Shown piece after piece: positions 8,388-16,768 of a stretch of DNA of 64,000 nucleotides. Source of the stretch: AP-15 sp963785565 (GTDB taxonomy: Bacteria; Pseudomonadota; Alphaproteobacteria; ATCC43930; CGMCC-115725); NCBI GenBank assembly GCA_963785565.1, contig CAWAVV010000031.1, forward strand, positions 62,001-126,000, in the 5' to 3' direction. Below the pieces are notes generated by a model, which worked only from the letters and a program-made list of their open reading frames with translations, was not told the origin of the DNA and ran no database searches. The position numbers and the translations under genes were made by a program. Numbering within the stretch: position 1 is the stretch's first letter; each line of letters starts with the position of its first letter.

Positions 8388-9626
8388 TCAGCCGATCGCA
8401 CCGGCCAGGACGGGGCCGAATGGAACGTAGCGCTCGCCGTCAAAACGCCTCATCTGGGCCTGCCTGATCGGCGCGAAATTTGTTGGGCTGGTGTTGATCG
8501 CGATGCCGGGCAGCAGCATCGGCAGTTCGAGATCGTGCAGGTTGGCCGCCTGCTTCATTACATTCTCGCGAGTCAGCACACTGCCGCACTGCTTCAGCAT
8601 CTGGACGGTCGTCGCAGCAATCGACGCGCCGTAGACATTCTGGTTATCGCTCTGGTCGCCGCTCGGGTAATACTTGTCCATGAAAGAGACCCACCATTTG
8701 TAGCCTGCATCGTTTTGCCATTGCGGGTCGGTGGCGTCCTTGAAGGAAGTGTCACTAATAATGTCCTTGGCATTTTCGAGGCCGGCCGGCTTCAGGGTCA
8801 CCCCGACCGACGAGGCGATGCCGTTCAGGATGTGCAGCGGTTTCCATCCGACTTCGGCTACCTTCCTGATCGCCTGGGCGCCGAATTTCGGGATGGCGAT
8901 GGTGACGAGGACATCGCAGCCCGCCGCCTTGAGGTCGACGATCTGCGAGTCGACGGTCGTGTCGGTGGTGTCGTAGGAATCCTTGGCCTTGATCATCGAC
9001 GCCGCCTTGTCGCCGAGCCCATCGACCAGCCCCTTCAGATAGTCCTTGCCGAAATCGTCGTTCTGATAGAGCACGCCGATCTTGCCGTCAGGCTTGTTCT
9101 TCAGAATGTAGGCCGCGTAGATGCGTCCCTCGGCCTGATAGCTGACGAAAAAGCCCATGGTCCAGGGATGGCCTTTCGGGTCGTCCCACTTGGTGGCGCC
9201 GGTGCTGAGGAACAGGTGCGGCACCTTCTTCTCGTTCGTGTAATGCCAGATCGCGCTGTTGGTCGGGGTCCCGACCCCGCCCGAGAGGAAGAGGACCTGG
9301 TCGCTCTCGACCAGTTTACGCGTCATCTCGACGGTCTTTGGCGGCGAATAGCTGTCATCGTACGAGATGAAGTTGATCTTGCGACCGTTGATGCCGCCCT
9401 GATCGTTGATCATCTTGAAATAGGCGGCCATCGATATCGGAATGGGGCTGGCGTTCGACAGCGGTCCGCTGTAAGGCCCGGTATTGCCGATCTTGATCTC
9501 GCTGTCGGTGACCCCGGGGCCGTATTGCTTCGCGGCGCGCGCCGGAAACGAGGCCAAGACCGGGCCGCCGAACGCCAGTGCGGCGGGAGCGGCGGCGAGA
9601 ATCGTGCGACGTGTCAGATGTTTCAT
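8388..9626 (-). CDS. Branched-chain amino acid type ABC transporter, periplasmic binding protein (paralogue 2)
   Basis: 412 residues, ATG at 9626 behind GGGGAGG. The export signal MKHLTRRTILAAAPAALAFG has the twin Arg followed by a hydrophobic core and FPARA cleavage region. The mature part follows the same type I fold as the neighbour (SEIKIGNTGPYSGPLSN; KINFISYDDSYSPPKTVEMT; GVLYQNDDFGKDYLKG). It is the first binding protein after livM, so it is the likeliest original partner of the permeases, with the copy at 7042-8277 arising by tandem duplication. Both are on the same strand as the transporter genes and probably in one transcription unit. Confidence 0.92.
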   Translation of the reverse strand: MKHLTRRTILAAAPAALAFGGPVLASFPARAAKQYGPGVTDSEIKIGNTGPYSGPLSNASPIPISMAAYFKMINDQGGINGRKINFISYDDSYSPPKTVEMTRKLVESDQVLFLSGGVGTPTNSAIWHYTNEKKVPHLFLSTGATKWDDPKGHPWTMGFFVSYQAEGRIYAAYILKNKPDGKIGVLYQNDDFGKDYLKGLVDGLGDKAASMIKAKDSYDTTDTTVDSQIVDLKAAGCDVLVTIAIPKFGAQAIRKVAEVGWKPLHILNGIASSVGVTLKPAGLENAKDIISDTSFKDATDPQWQNDAGYKWWVSFMDKYYPSGDQSDNQNVYGASIAATTVQMLKQCGSVLTRENVMKQAANLHDLELPMLLPGIAINTSPTNFAPIRQAQMRRFDGERYVPFGPVLAGAIG

Positions 9627-9671
9627 GGTGACCTCCCCTGCAAAGTATGCGGCCGACTTACGGCGCGGCCG

Positions 9672-10700
9672 TTACCGATTGCGCGATCGCGACAGGTAGG
9701 ACAGAGCAAACCGGGCGAACCCCGCCGCGCCCGACGGCATCACGAAAATCACCAGTAACATGATGACGCCGTAGACGGCCCCGGCCAGGCCTCGCGAAAC
9801 GCTTTGCGCAATGTTTGGCACGTAAAGCACGAACAACCCGCCGAACAGGCAACCCGGTAGGGAACCCATGCCGCCGATGATGAGACCGACCAGAAAATAG
9901 ATCGACAGGAACAAGGTGAAGCTGTCCGGCGCGACGAATTGGGCGGCGAACGCGCCCAGGGCGCCGGCGACGCCGGTATAGAGCGCGCTGACGCCGAAGG
10001 TCAGCGTCTTGTAGAGGGGCGCGTTGATGCCCATCGCGGCGGCGGCGATCGGGTGGTCGCGGATCGCCATGATGGCGCGCCCGGTGCGGCTCTTCACCAG
10101 GTTCGCGGCCCCGGCAAACATGACCAGCACTACCGCCAAGGTGAAATAATAGAGCCATTGATCGCCGTTTATCGGCAGGAAGCTGGGCACATCCGGCTGA
10201 TCGACGACGATGCCCTGCACGCCGCCGGTCCAGCCTTCGAGGCCATGGAATTTGAGGAGCTGCGGCAGCGCCACCGCCAGCGCGAAAGTGGCGAGCGCCA
10301 GGTAGAGCCCTTGCAGTCGCAACGCGGGCAGCCCGAACAAAAAGCCGACCACGAAGCAAACGCCCCCGGCTGCCGGCAGGGTCCAGTAATAGGCGACGCC
10401 GTACTGGTGCATCAGGATCGCCGTCACATAGGCGCCGAGACCGTAAAAGGCGCCGTGTCCCAGCGAAAACTGGCCATTGAAGCCGGTCAGCAGGTTGAGC
10501 CCGAGGATTGCCAGCCCGTAGATCATCACCTCGGTCAATTGGAAGACGACGAAGCTCTGAACAACGAAAGGCAGAACCGCCGCGGCGAGCAAAACACCCG
10601 CGAGGATCCAGTGGTGGGTCGCAAGCCGGGTCGCCCGCGGCGCGGTGCGCGTCGGGACGGCGGGCGTGAGGGCGACGGTATCCTGCTGTGGCGTTGTCAT
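9672..10700 (-). CDS. livM: Branched-chain amino acid ABC transporter permease LivM
   Basis: 342 residues, strongly hydrophobic, with about ten predicted membrane helices. The N-terminal ~30 residues are a polar cytoplasmic extension rich in Thr/Arg. The LivM hallmark GLNLLTGFNGQFSLGHGAFYGLGAYV is recognisable in part (LTGFNGQFSLGHGAFYG), and the EAA-like cytoplasmic loop appears as VKSRTGRAIMAIRDHPIAA, which contacts the ATPase. The ATG overlaps the stop of livH by four bases (ATGA), which implies translational coupling. It pairs with LivH to form the translocation pore in the inner membrane. Confidence 0.95.
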   Translation of the reverse strand: MTTPQQDTVALTPAVPTRTAPRATRLATHHWILAGVLLAAAVLPFVVQSFVVFQLTEVMIYGLAILGLNLLTGFNGQFSLGHGAFYGLGAYVTAILMHQYGVAYYWTLPAAGGVCFVVGFLFGLPALRLQGLYLALATFALAVALPQLLKFHGLEGWTGGVQGIVVDQPDVPSFLPINGDQWLYYFTLAVVLVMFAGAANLVKSRTGRAIMAIRDHPIAAAAMGINAPLYKTLTFGVSALYTGVAGALGAFAAQFVAPDSFTLFLSIYFLVGLIIGGMGSLPGCLFGGLFVLYVPNIAQSVSRGLAGAVYGVIMLLVIFVMPSGAAGFARFALSYLSRSRNR

Positions 10701-11575
10701 ACCCGGCTCACAACGCTGCGGCCAAAAATCCCCGCTGGCCTTACCATCAGCACTGCGACGATCAGCAGGAGCGCGATCGTCAGCTTCAGGTCTCGGCCGA
10801 CATAGGGGATGAACGTCGCCGCCAGATTCTCGATGACGCCGACGGCGAAGCCGCCCAGCACGGCGCCGCCCGGGCTCGTCAACCCGCCGAGCACGGCGCC
10901 GGCAAAACCGTAAAGGAGCACGCCGAACATCATGTTCGGTTCGAGAAAGACGACAGGCGCGATCAGCATGCCGGCAACTGCGCCGATCGCCGCCGCCATG
11001 CCCCAGCCGAGCGCCGTCATCCAGCCGACCCGAATTCCAACCAAGCGAGCCGATTCCGGATTGGCGGCGGCAGCGCGCATGGCAAGGCCGAGCCGGGTGC
11101 CGCGAAAGAACAGGTAGATAAGCCCCAGCAGCACAGCGGTAACGCCGATCATTCCGGCTTCATGCGTGTCGATCAGGACACTGCCGAAAAGTGGCTTGGT
11201 GCCAAAGGGGGTGGGAAAAGTCTTGATCGTATAGTCCCAGAGGTAACCGTCGCCGCTGTTCAGAATGCTGAACAGGGCGATGAACCCGACGAGGCTGGCA
11301 AGAATTGGCGCATGATGCAGCGGCTTGAACAAAATGCGCTCGATGGCGATGCCGCCGATGAACGACAATGCAACTGCGCTGGCGAAGGCCACCCAGTACG
11401 ACAAACCCCAGTGGATCAACTGCCAGGCGATAAAGGTCGAAAATGTCGCCATCTCGCCTTGCGCAAAATTGAGATGGTCGATCGCCTGGTAGATCATTAC
11501 AACAGCGAGTGCGACTAGCGCGTAGATCGCGCCGTTGGCAAGGCCGGCCATCACTTGCTGCAGCAATAATTGCAT
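10697..11575 (-). CDS. livH: Branched-chain amino acid ABC transporter permease LivH
   Basis: 292 residues from the ATG at 11575; a longer frame to 11650 would run into livF and has no family resemblance. The start MQLLLQQVMAGLANGAIYAL is the classic LivH N-terminus, followed by LVALAVVMIYQAIDHLNFAQGEM. The coupling loop is seen in TRLGLAMRAAAANPESARLVG. About eight membrane helices are predicted. It starts 13 bases after the livF stop and ends in a four-base overlap with livM, so the two permeases are made together. Confidence 0.95.
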   Translation of the reverse strand: MQLLLQQVMAGLANGAIYALVALAVVMIYQAIDHLNFAQGEMATFSTFIAWQLIHWGLSYWVAFASAVALSFIGGIAIERILFKPLHHAPILASLVGFIALFSILNSGDGYLWDYTIKTFPTPFGTKPLFGSVLIDTHEAGMIGVTAVLLGLIYLFFRGTRLGLAMRAAAANPESARLVGIRVGWMTALGWGMAAAIGAVAGMLIAPVVFLEPNMMFGVLLYGFAGAVLGGLTSPGGAVLGGFAVGVIENLAATFIPYVGRDLKLTIALLLIVAVLMVRPAGIFGRSVVSRV

Positions 11576-11588
11576 CCGCGACCCCTGC

Positions 11589-12296
11589 TCAATAGCCCAG
11601 ATAGGCGCGGCGCACGCCCTCATCGGCGGCGATCGCCGCGGCCGGCCCATCCATCACGATGCGGCCGGTCTCGAGCAGATAGGCGTGCTCCGCGAGATCG
11701 AGCGCCAAGGTCGCGTTTTGCTCGACAATCAGCATCGCGACGCCCGCCTCGCGGTTGATCTCCCGCAGAATGGTGAACACTTCCTCGACGATCAGCGGCG
11801 CCAGGCCGAACGAGGGCTCGTCGAGCAGCATCAGTCGTGGCCGCAGCATTAGCCCACGGCCCACCGCCAGCATCTGCTGCTCGCCCCCAGACAGGGTTCC
11901 CGCCTGCTGCCGCCGCCGCTCCTTGAGCCGCGGAAAGTGATGGTAGACTTGTTCGATGTCCTGCGCGATCGCTGCGCGGTCGCGTCGGGTCATCGCTCCG
12001 AGCTCCAGGTTCTCCTCGACCGTCATGCGCACGAAGGTGCCGCGGCCCTCGGGCACATGCGCGACGCCGAGCCGCACGATCTCCTCGGTGGCGCGGCCGG
12101 TGATGCGCCGGTCGTCGAACCGGATCTCGCCAGTCATCCGCACCATTCCGCACAACGCGCGCAGCACCGTAGTCTTGCCGGCGCCGTTGGCGCCAAGCAG
12201 GGTAATGATGCGGCCTTTGTCGAGTGTGAAATCGATCCCGTGCAGCGCCTGGCTTTCGCCGTAAAAGGCCTGCAACCCCGCGACCGATAGCATCAT
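11589..12296 (-). CDS. livF: Branched-chain amino acid ABC transporter ATP-binding protein LivF
   Basis: 235 residues. Walker A is LLGANGAGKTTVLRAL, the ABC signature is LSGGEQQMLAVGRGL, and Walker B is LMLLDEPSFGLAP, followed by the switch His region (MLIVEQNATLAL, with Gln-Asn as usual for LivF). It hydrolyses ATP on the cytoplasmic face to drive uptake together with LivG. The ATG overlaps the livG stop by four bases. The short ~235 length is normal for LivF as opposed to LivG. Confidence 0.95.
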   Translation of the reverse strand: MMLSVAGLQAFYGESQALHGIDFTLDKGRIITLLGANGAGKTTVLRALCGMVRMTGEIRFDDRRITGRATEEIVRLGVAHVPEGRGTFVRMTVEENLELGAMTRRDRAAIAQDIEQVYHHFPRLKERRRQQAGTLSGGEQQMLAVGRGLMLRPRLMLLDEPSFGLAPLIVEEVFTILREINREAGVAMLIVEQNATLALDLAEHAYLLETGRIVMDGPAAAIAADEGVRRAYLGY

Positions 12297-13090
12297 GTCG
12301 CAGCCGCCTTGGCGGTGCCGAGGTAGGCGCGGATCACTTCTTCGTCCTGTTGGACTTCGGCGGGCGTGCCTTCGGCAATTTTGCGGCCGAAATCGAGTGC
12401 CACGACTTTGTCGGAAATCGACATCACGAGGCCCATGTGATGCTCGACGAGCAGCACCGTTACGCGCCGCTCGTCGCGGATGCGCTGGATCAGCGCGCCC
12501 AATTCGCCGACCTCGCTGTGGGTCAGCCCGCCGGCCGGCTCGTCGAGCAGTACCAGCTTGGGTCGGCTTGCCAACGCCCGCGCCAATTCGACCCGCTTGC
12601 GGGTGCCGAGCGACAACCCGGTGACCGGGCGGGAGGCCACCTCATCAAGCTCGAGCATCTCGATCAGCGACCAGACGGTTTCGTCGAGCGCGGTCTGCTG
12701 CCGGCGCACCCATGGCAGGCGCAGCGCATCGCTGACGAAGTCGCCCCGGCTGTGGGCATGCCCTCCGATGCGGACGTTGTCGAGCACTGATTGCGGCGCG
12801 AACAGCGCCAAGTTCTGAAAGGTGCGGCTGATGCCGATCTCGGCGATATCGTGAGGCCGACGGGTCAAGAGCGAACGCCCCAGGAACAAAATATCACCGC
12901 TGACCGGCGTGTAGAGGCGGCTGAGGCAATTGAACAGCGTCGTCTTCCCGGCGCCGTTGGGCCCGATCAGTCCAAGGATTTGCCCTTCTTCGAGATCGAA
13001 CGAAACGCCGTCTAGCGCCATGATGCCGCCAAAGCGCACCACGACGTCGCTGACTTCGAGCAGCTTGGCGTCGGGTGCGCCGTCGGTCAT
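12293..13090 (-). CDS. livG: Branched-chain amino acid ABC transporter ATP-binding protein LivG
   Basis: 265 residues. Walker A is LIGPNGAGKTTLFNCL, the signature is LSLGTRKRVELARAL, and Walker B is LVLLDEPAGGL with the switch His in LLVEHHMG. The LivG-specific insert between Walker A and the signature (SRTFQNLALFAPQSVLDNV) is present. It is the first gene of the transporter unit; upstream lies ~160 bases of non-coding DNA and then the decayed gatB end. LivG pairs with LivF to form the ATPase heterodimer. Confidence 0.95.
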   Translation of the reverse strand: MTDGAPDAKLLEVSDVVVRFGGIMALDGVSFDLEEGQILGLIGPNGAGKTTLFNCLSRLYTPVSGDILFLGRSLLTRRPHDIAEIGISRTFQNLALFAPQSVLDNVRIGGHAHSRGDFVSDALRLPWVRRQQTALDETVWSLIEMLELDEVASRPVTGLSLGTRKRVELARALASRPKLVLLDEPAGGLTHSEVGELGALIQRIRDERRVTVLLVEHHMGLVMSISDKVVALDFGRKIAEGTPAEVQQDEEVIRAYLGTAKAAAT

Positions 13091-13251
13091 CGGCGGAAGG
13101 CAGGGAAACGGGCGGGCTCGCCCGACATGCAGCCCAGGCCGTACACGCTCACCGTGCTCCCCGCAAATTTCGATATCTCCTATGCGAACTTGCCGACCTA
13201 TCGTCCTCGCGTCAAGCAGACAAACCGGGACCGGCGCGTGGCATCCCTCCG

Positions 13252-13351
13252 CTATTCCGCCAGATTCTTCTTCAACAGTTCGTTAACTAACGCAGGGCTT
13301 CTTTGCCTTGGGTGGCGCGCATCACTTGGCCGACGAAGAAGCCGTAGATGA
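13252..13351 (-). pseudogene. Decayed 3' end of a second gatB
   Basis: Read on the minus strand, this piece encodes YGFFVGQVMRATQGK, identical to the same stretch near the end of the intact gatB at 15308-16768, and then LVNELL, KKNLAE and a stop, matching the gatB tail LVNELLRRKLAG. A one-base deletion between the two parts breaks the frame. At the DNA level the two copies look roughly 80% alike, so this is not a recent copy. It stands in the same orientation as gatB but is separated from it by a gene and an IS element. No other part of gatB is seen here. It is the left-hand scar of the block described in the findings. Confidence 0.8.
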
Positions 13352-13393
13352 TCAGCACGCACGGCGGTGTGTCCGGCCCCGGTTCCCAAAGCT

Positions 13394-14161
13394 TTAGGGG
13401 CTCAGATCACGAACGACATGCTCGACGGCGGCAAGCGCCGACAGCGCTGTGGCACGGTCACATACCTGCCCGAGACGGGCGGCACGGCCGGGATGAATTA
13501 GGTTCCTGAAATCCTTCCCCAGTCGTGCCTGAATAGCGGTCTCCAGGGTGATGAGGCCTAGCTGATGCGCCACCTCGATAAGTTCGATAAAGGTCCATCG
13601 CTCAGGATTTGAGTGGGGACGTTGCGAGAGCGTCCCAGCGGCGACCAGCGCTTTGATCGCCGCCGCAAAGGATCCCTGCTTCCTGACTCCCCACAAGAGT
13701 AGGGCTTCGGTCGCTGAGCCCGCCAGCACGGTGGCACCTTTCCACTCAGCGTTCATCGAGTCCTGGTTCGCGGCAGTGATGTCTTGGCGGATGCTTTCGC
13801 GCAGGTCGGGGTCGGTGATAAATAGCAGCCTCGTCGTACTGGGCGATGGCACTTGATCGGGGCATTTCGCCAAAGTTTGGCGAAGCAGGGCCATCACGCT
13901 CGTGCCCCGATGTTCGTTTACCTGATATGAATTACCACCTCCCGTCCAGATATTCTGGATAGTTTCTGCCAACGAAATGGCAACAATATAATCGCTCAGA
14001 TCCTGTCCTGTTAGCGTCAGAAGCTCGGGTGGTAACTCCTTCGTAAGGGACAAGATTGCCGCAAGCGGGGGTCCAGAACGGATAGTCGCCCGACCATTCG
14101 TCTTTACTTCTGGAAATAGCTCGTCTATCACCTCAATGATCTGGCTAGTGGTATGACGCAA
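13394..14161 (-). CDS. Hypothetical protein, native 5' end removed by IS630 insertion
   Basis: 255 residues if read from a TTG at 14161 that lies inside the IS element; no other start is available before an in-frame stop. Nothing recognisable at family level. The C-terminal part has GKDFRNLIHPGRAARLG, a motif of the kind found in HEPN-like or DUF4145-like helical domains (Arg-Asn..His), and the centre has LLFITDPDLRESIRQD. Composition is a little lower in GC than the housekeeping neighbours. Removing the IS and one TA duplicate restores an in-frame ATG at 15299, eight bases after the gatB stop, so the gene once followed gatB directly. Expression now would depend on the IS-derived start. Confidence 0.6.
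   Translation of the reverse strand: MRHTTSQIIEVIDELFPEVKTNGRATIRSGPPLAAILSLTKELPPELLTLTGQDLSDYIVAISLAETIQNIWTGGGNSYQVNEHRGTSVMALLRQTLAKCPDQVPSPSTTRLLFITDPDLRESIRQDITAANQDSMNAEWKGATVLAGSATEALLLWGVRKQGSFAAAIKALVAAGTLSQRPHSNPERWTFIELIEVAHQLGLITLETAIQARLGKDFRNLIHPGRAARLGQVCDRATALSALAAVEHVVRDLSP
14148..14159 (+). repeat. Left terminal inverted repeat of IS630 element
   Basis: GTGGTATGACGC, exact complement of 15269-15280, immediately inside the TA at 14146-14147. Confidence 0.9.
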
Positions 14162-14203
14162 TCACAGGATTCCATAAAGATCGGCGGTGTGCAATCATGC
14201 CGA

Positions 14204-15283
14204 ATGCGCGAAGGGATCAGCATTGACGTGAGTGCCGGCGACCGCGAGCGCTTGGCCGCGGTGGTGGCGGATCGCAATAGCCCACAGAAGCATGTCTGGC
14301 GGGCGCGGATTATGTTGGCGACCGCGGAAGGCTGCGGCACCGCCGAAATCATGCGCCGCGCCGGGGTCTCGAAGCCGTGTGTGTGGCGCTGGCAAGAGCG
14401 GTTCATGCGCGAAGGTGTGGCCGGGCTGCTGCGCGACAAGACCCGAAAGCCTGGGCTGCCGCCATTGCCGCCGGCGGTGATCGACCGGGTGGTTGAGTTG
14501 ACCTTGGCCGAGCCGCCAGGCGAGGCCACCCACTGGACCGGGCGGGCGATGGCCGCGGCGAACGGCATCTCGCTGCGCTCGGTGCAGCGGATCTGGACAG
14601 CGCACGGTCTGCAGCCACACCGGGTACGGCGCTTCAAGCTGTCGCAGGATCCCGCCTTTGCCGCCAAATTGCGCGATGTGGTCGGGCTTTACGTCGACCC
14701 GCCGGCGCACAGCTTGGTGCTCTCGGTTGACGAGAAGAGCCAGATCCAGGCGCTCGACCGTACCCAGCCGGGGTTGCCGATCAAGCGCGGGCGCGCCGGG
14801 ACGATGACCCACGATTATATCCGCAACGGCACAACCACTTTGTTCGCGGCGCTCAATGTGCTCGACGGCACCGTGATCGGGCAATGCATGCAGCGCCATC
14901 GCCACCAGGAATTCATCCGGTTTCTGAACCGGATTGAGGCGGTCGTGCCGGCCGGCCAATTGATCCACGCCGTTCTCGACAACTATGCCGCCCACAAGCA
15001 CCCCAAGGTGCTTGCTTGGCTTGCTCGCCATCCGCGCTGGACCTTTCACTTCACGCCGACCTCGTGTTCCTGGGCCAATGCGGTCGAGAGCTTTTTTGCC
15101 ATCCTGACCCGCCGGCGCTTGCAGCGCGGGGTCTTCCACTCGCTCGTCGACCTGCAGGCGGCGATCAACCGCTATCTCGTCGAGCACAACCAAAAACCCA
15201 AACCCTTCGTGTGGACCGCCGATCCCGATCGCATCATCGAAAAGGTCAATCGCGGGTACCAAACGATCGCGTCATACCACTAG
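14204..15283 (+). CDS. IS630-family transposase
   Basis: 359 residues from ATG 14204 (MREGISIDVSAGDRERL), which matches the usual start of this subgroup; an upstream in-frame ATG at 14153 lies within the left inverted repeat. An N-terminal helix-turn-helix (GTAEIMRRAGVSKPCVWRWQ) is followed by a second DNA-binding region and the DDE catalytic core: VLSVDEKSQIQALDRTQ (first Asp), HAVLDNYAAHKH (second Asp) and SWANAVESFFA (Glu). All three acidic residues are intact, so it may still be active. The stop codon TAG is completed by the duplicated TA target and the flanking G, so it is not carried wholly by the element. Confidence 0.95.
   Translation: MREGISIDVSAGDRERLAAVVADRNSPQKHVWRARIMLATAEGCGTAEIMRRAGVSKPCVWRWQERFMREGVAGLLRDKTRKPGLPPLPPAVIDRVVELTLAEPPGEATHWTGRAMAAANGISLRSVQRIWTAHGLQPHRVRRFKLSQDPAFAAKLRDVVGLYVDPPAHSLVLSVDEKSQIQALDRTQPGLPIKRGRAGTMTHDYIRNGTTTLFAALNVLDGTVIGQCMQRHRHQEFIRFLNRIEAVVPAGQLIHAVLDNYAAHKHPKVLAWLARHPRWTFHFTPTSCSWANAVESFFAILTRRRLQRGVFHSLVDLQAAINRYLVEHNQKPKPFVWTADPDRIIEKVNRGYQTIASYH
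15269..15280 (-). repeat. Right terminal inverted repeat of IS630 element
   Basis: GCGTCATACCAC, exact complement of the left end, followed by the TA duplicate at 15281-15282. Confidence 0.9.
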
Positions 15284-15307
15284 GAACGACGCGAGGCATG
15301 ACGTCGC

Positions 15308-16768
15308 TTAGCCCGCCAGTTTCCTTCTCAGCAATTCGTTCACGAGGCCGGGGTTGGCCTTGCCTTGGGTGGCGCGCATGACCTGGCCGACGAAAAAGCC
15401 GTAGAGCTTGTCGCGGCCGGCGCGATACTCGGCGACCTTTTCGGCCTGGGCGGCCAGCACCGCGTCGATCGTGGCCGCGATGGCGCCTTCGTCGGTGACC
15501 TGGCGCAGGCCTTTGTTTTCGACAATCGCGGCGGGATCGGCGCCCGTTGCAACCATCTCGGCGAACACGTCCTTAGCGAGGCGGCCGGATATAGTCCCGT
15601 CGGCGATCAGGTCGATCAACGCGCCGAGTTGCCCGGGCGACACCGGCGATCGCTCGATGCCGGTCCCGAGCCGGTTCAACGCGGCGAACAAGTCGCCGGT
15701 GACCCAGTTCGCCGCCGCCTTGGGATCGCGCCCTTCGGCGACACGCTCGAAAAACAGCGCATTCGCCCGCTCGGCGACCAGCACTTCGGCGTCCTCGGGC
15801 GAAAGACGAAGGTCGGACACGAACCGCGCCTTCTTGGCGTCGGGCAACTCGGGCAATTGGGCGCGCAACCTCTCGACCCAGTCGGGATCGAGCACCAACG
15901 GCAACAGATCGGGGTCGGGAAAATACCGATAGTCATGCGCTTCCTCCTTCGAGCGCATCGGCCGGGTGATCCCGCGCGCGACATCGAACAGACGGGTCTG
16001 CTGCGCGACCTTGCCGCCCTCCTCGATCAGCTCGACCTGACGTCGCGCCTCGTACTCGATCGCTTGCATCACATAGCGCACCGAGTTGACATTCTTGATC
16101 TCGCACCGGGTGCCATAGGGCTCGCCCAGCCGGCGCACCGACACGTTGGCGTCGCAGCGCATCGAGCCCTCGTCCATGTTGCCGTCGCAGGTGCCCAAAT
16201 AGCGCAGGATCGAGCGCAGTTTGCGCAGGTAGATCCCCGCCTCCTCCGCACTCCTCAAATCAGGCTCGGACACGATCTCCATCAGCCCGACGCCAGCCCG
16301 ATTCAGATCGACATAGGTCAGGCTCGGATGCTGATCGTGCAGGCTTTTGCCGGCATCCTGCTCGAGATGGAGCCGGGTGATGCCGATCTCGCGCGTCGAG
16401 CCATCAGGCATACCGAGGACGACCCGGCCATGCCCGACCACCGGCTGCAAATATTGCGAGATCTGATAGCCGGCCGGCAGGTCGGGATAGAAATAATTCT
16501 TGCGATCGAACACGCTCTCAAAATTGATCTCGGCCTCGAGACCGAGCCCGGTCTTGACGGCCTGCTCGACGCAAACGCGGTTGATCACCGGCAGCATCCC
16601 CGGGAACGCGGCGTCGACCGGCGAAACCTGGGTATTGGGCTCGGCCCCGAAATCGGTCGCGGCGCCCGAAAACAGCTTTGCTTTCGACACCACCTGGGCA
16701 TGCACTTCGAGCCCGATCACTGTTTCCCAATTGCCGGTGCGGCCTTCGATCAGTGCGGTGGAGCTCAT
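15308..16768 (-). CDS. gatB: Asp/Glu-tRNA(Asn/Gln) amidotransferase subunit B
   Basis: 486 residues, full length. GatB phosphorylates and helps amidate Glu-tRNA(Gln) or Asp-tRNA(Asn), giving correctly charged tRNA in organisms without GlnRS or AsnRS. The N-terminal core has WETVIGLEVHAQVVSKAKLFSG and later YFYPDLPAGYQISQY; the tail domain (YqeY-like, tRNA-binding) ends with FFVGQVMRATQGKANPGLVN. Its ATG overlaps the gatA stop by one base (TGATG). The gene order gatC-gatA-gatB is conserved across bacteria. A diverged second copy of its 3' end is at 13252-13351. Confidence 0.97.
   Translation of the reverse strand: MSSTALIEGRTGNWETVIGLEVHAQVVSKAKLFSGAATDFGAEPNTQVSPVDAAFPGMLPVINRVCVEQAVKTGLGLEAEINFESVFDRKNYFYPDLPAGYQISQYLQPVVGHGRVVLGMPDGSTREIGITRLHLEQDAGKSLHDQHPSLTYVDLNRAGVGLMEIVSEPDLRSAEEAGIYLRKLRSILRYLGTCDGNMDEGSMRCDANVSVRRLGEPYGTRCEIKNVNSVRYVMQAIEYEARRQVELIEEGGKVAQQTRLFDVARGITRPMRSKEEAHDYRYFPDPDLLPLVLDPDWVERLRAQLPELPDAKKARFVSDLRLSPEDAEVLVAERANALFFERVAEGRDPKAAANWVTGDLFAALNRLGTGIERSPVSPGQLGALIDLIADGTISGRLAKDVFAEMVATGADPAAIVENKGLRQVTDEGAIAATIDAVLAAQAEKVAEYRAGRDKLYGFFVGQVMRATQGKANPGLVNELLRRKLAG

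Larger units (their letters stand above)
14148..15280 (+). mobile_element. IS630-family insertion sequence, apparently complete
   Basis: The ends are perfect inverted repeats: GTGGTATGACGC at 14148-14159 and its complement at 15269-15280. The element is flanked on both sides by TA (14146-14147 and 15281-15282), the target dinucleotide that IS630/Tc1-mariner elements duplicate. With the next outer base included, the inverted match extends to 15 bases. One transposase gene fills the element. It sits between gatB and the hypothetical gene at 13394, whose first codons it displaced. The length of about 1.13 kb is normal for the family. Confidence 0.93.
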
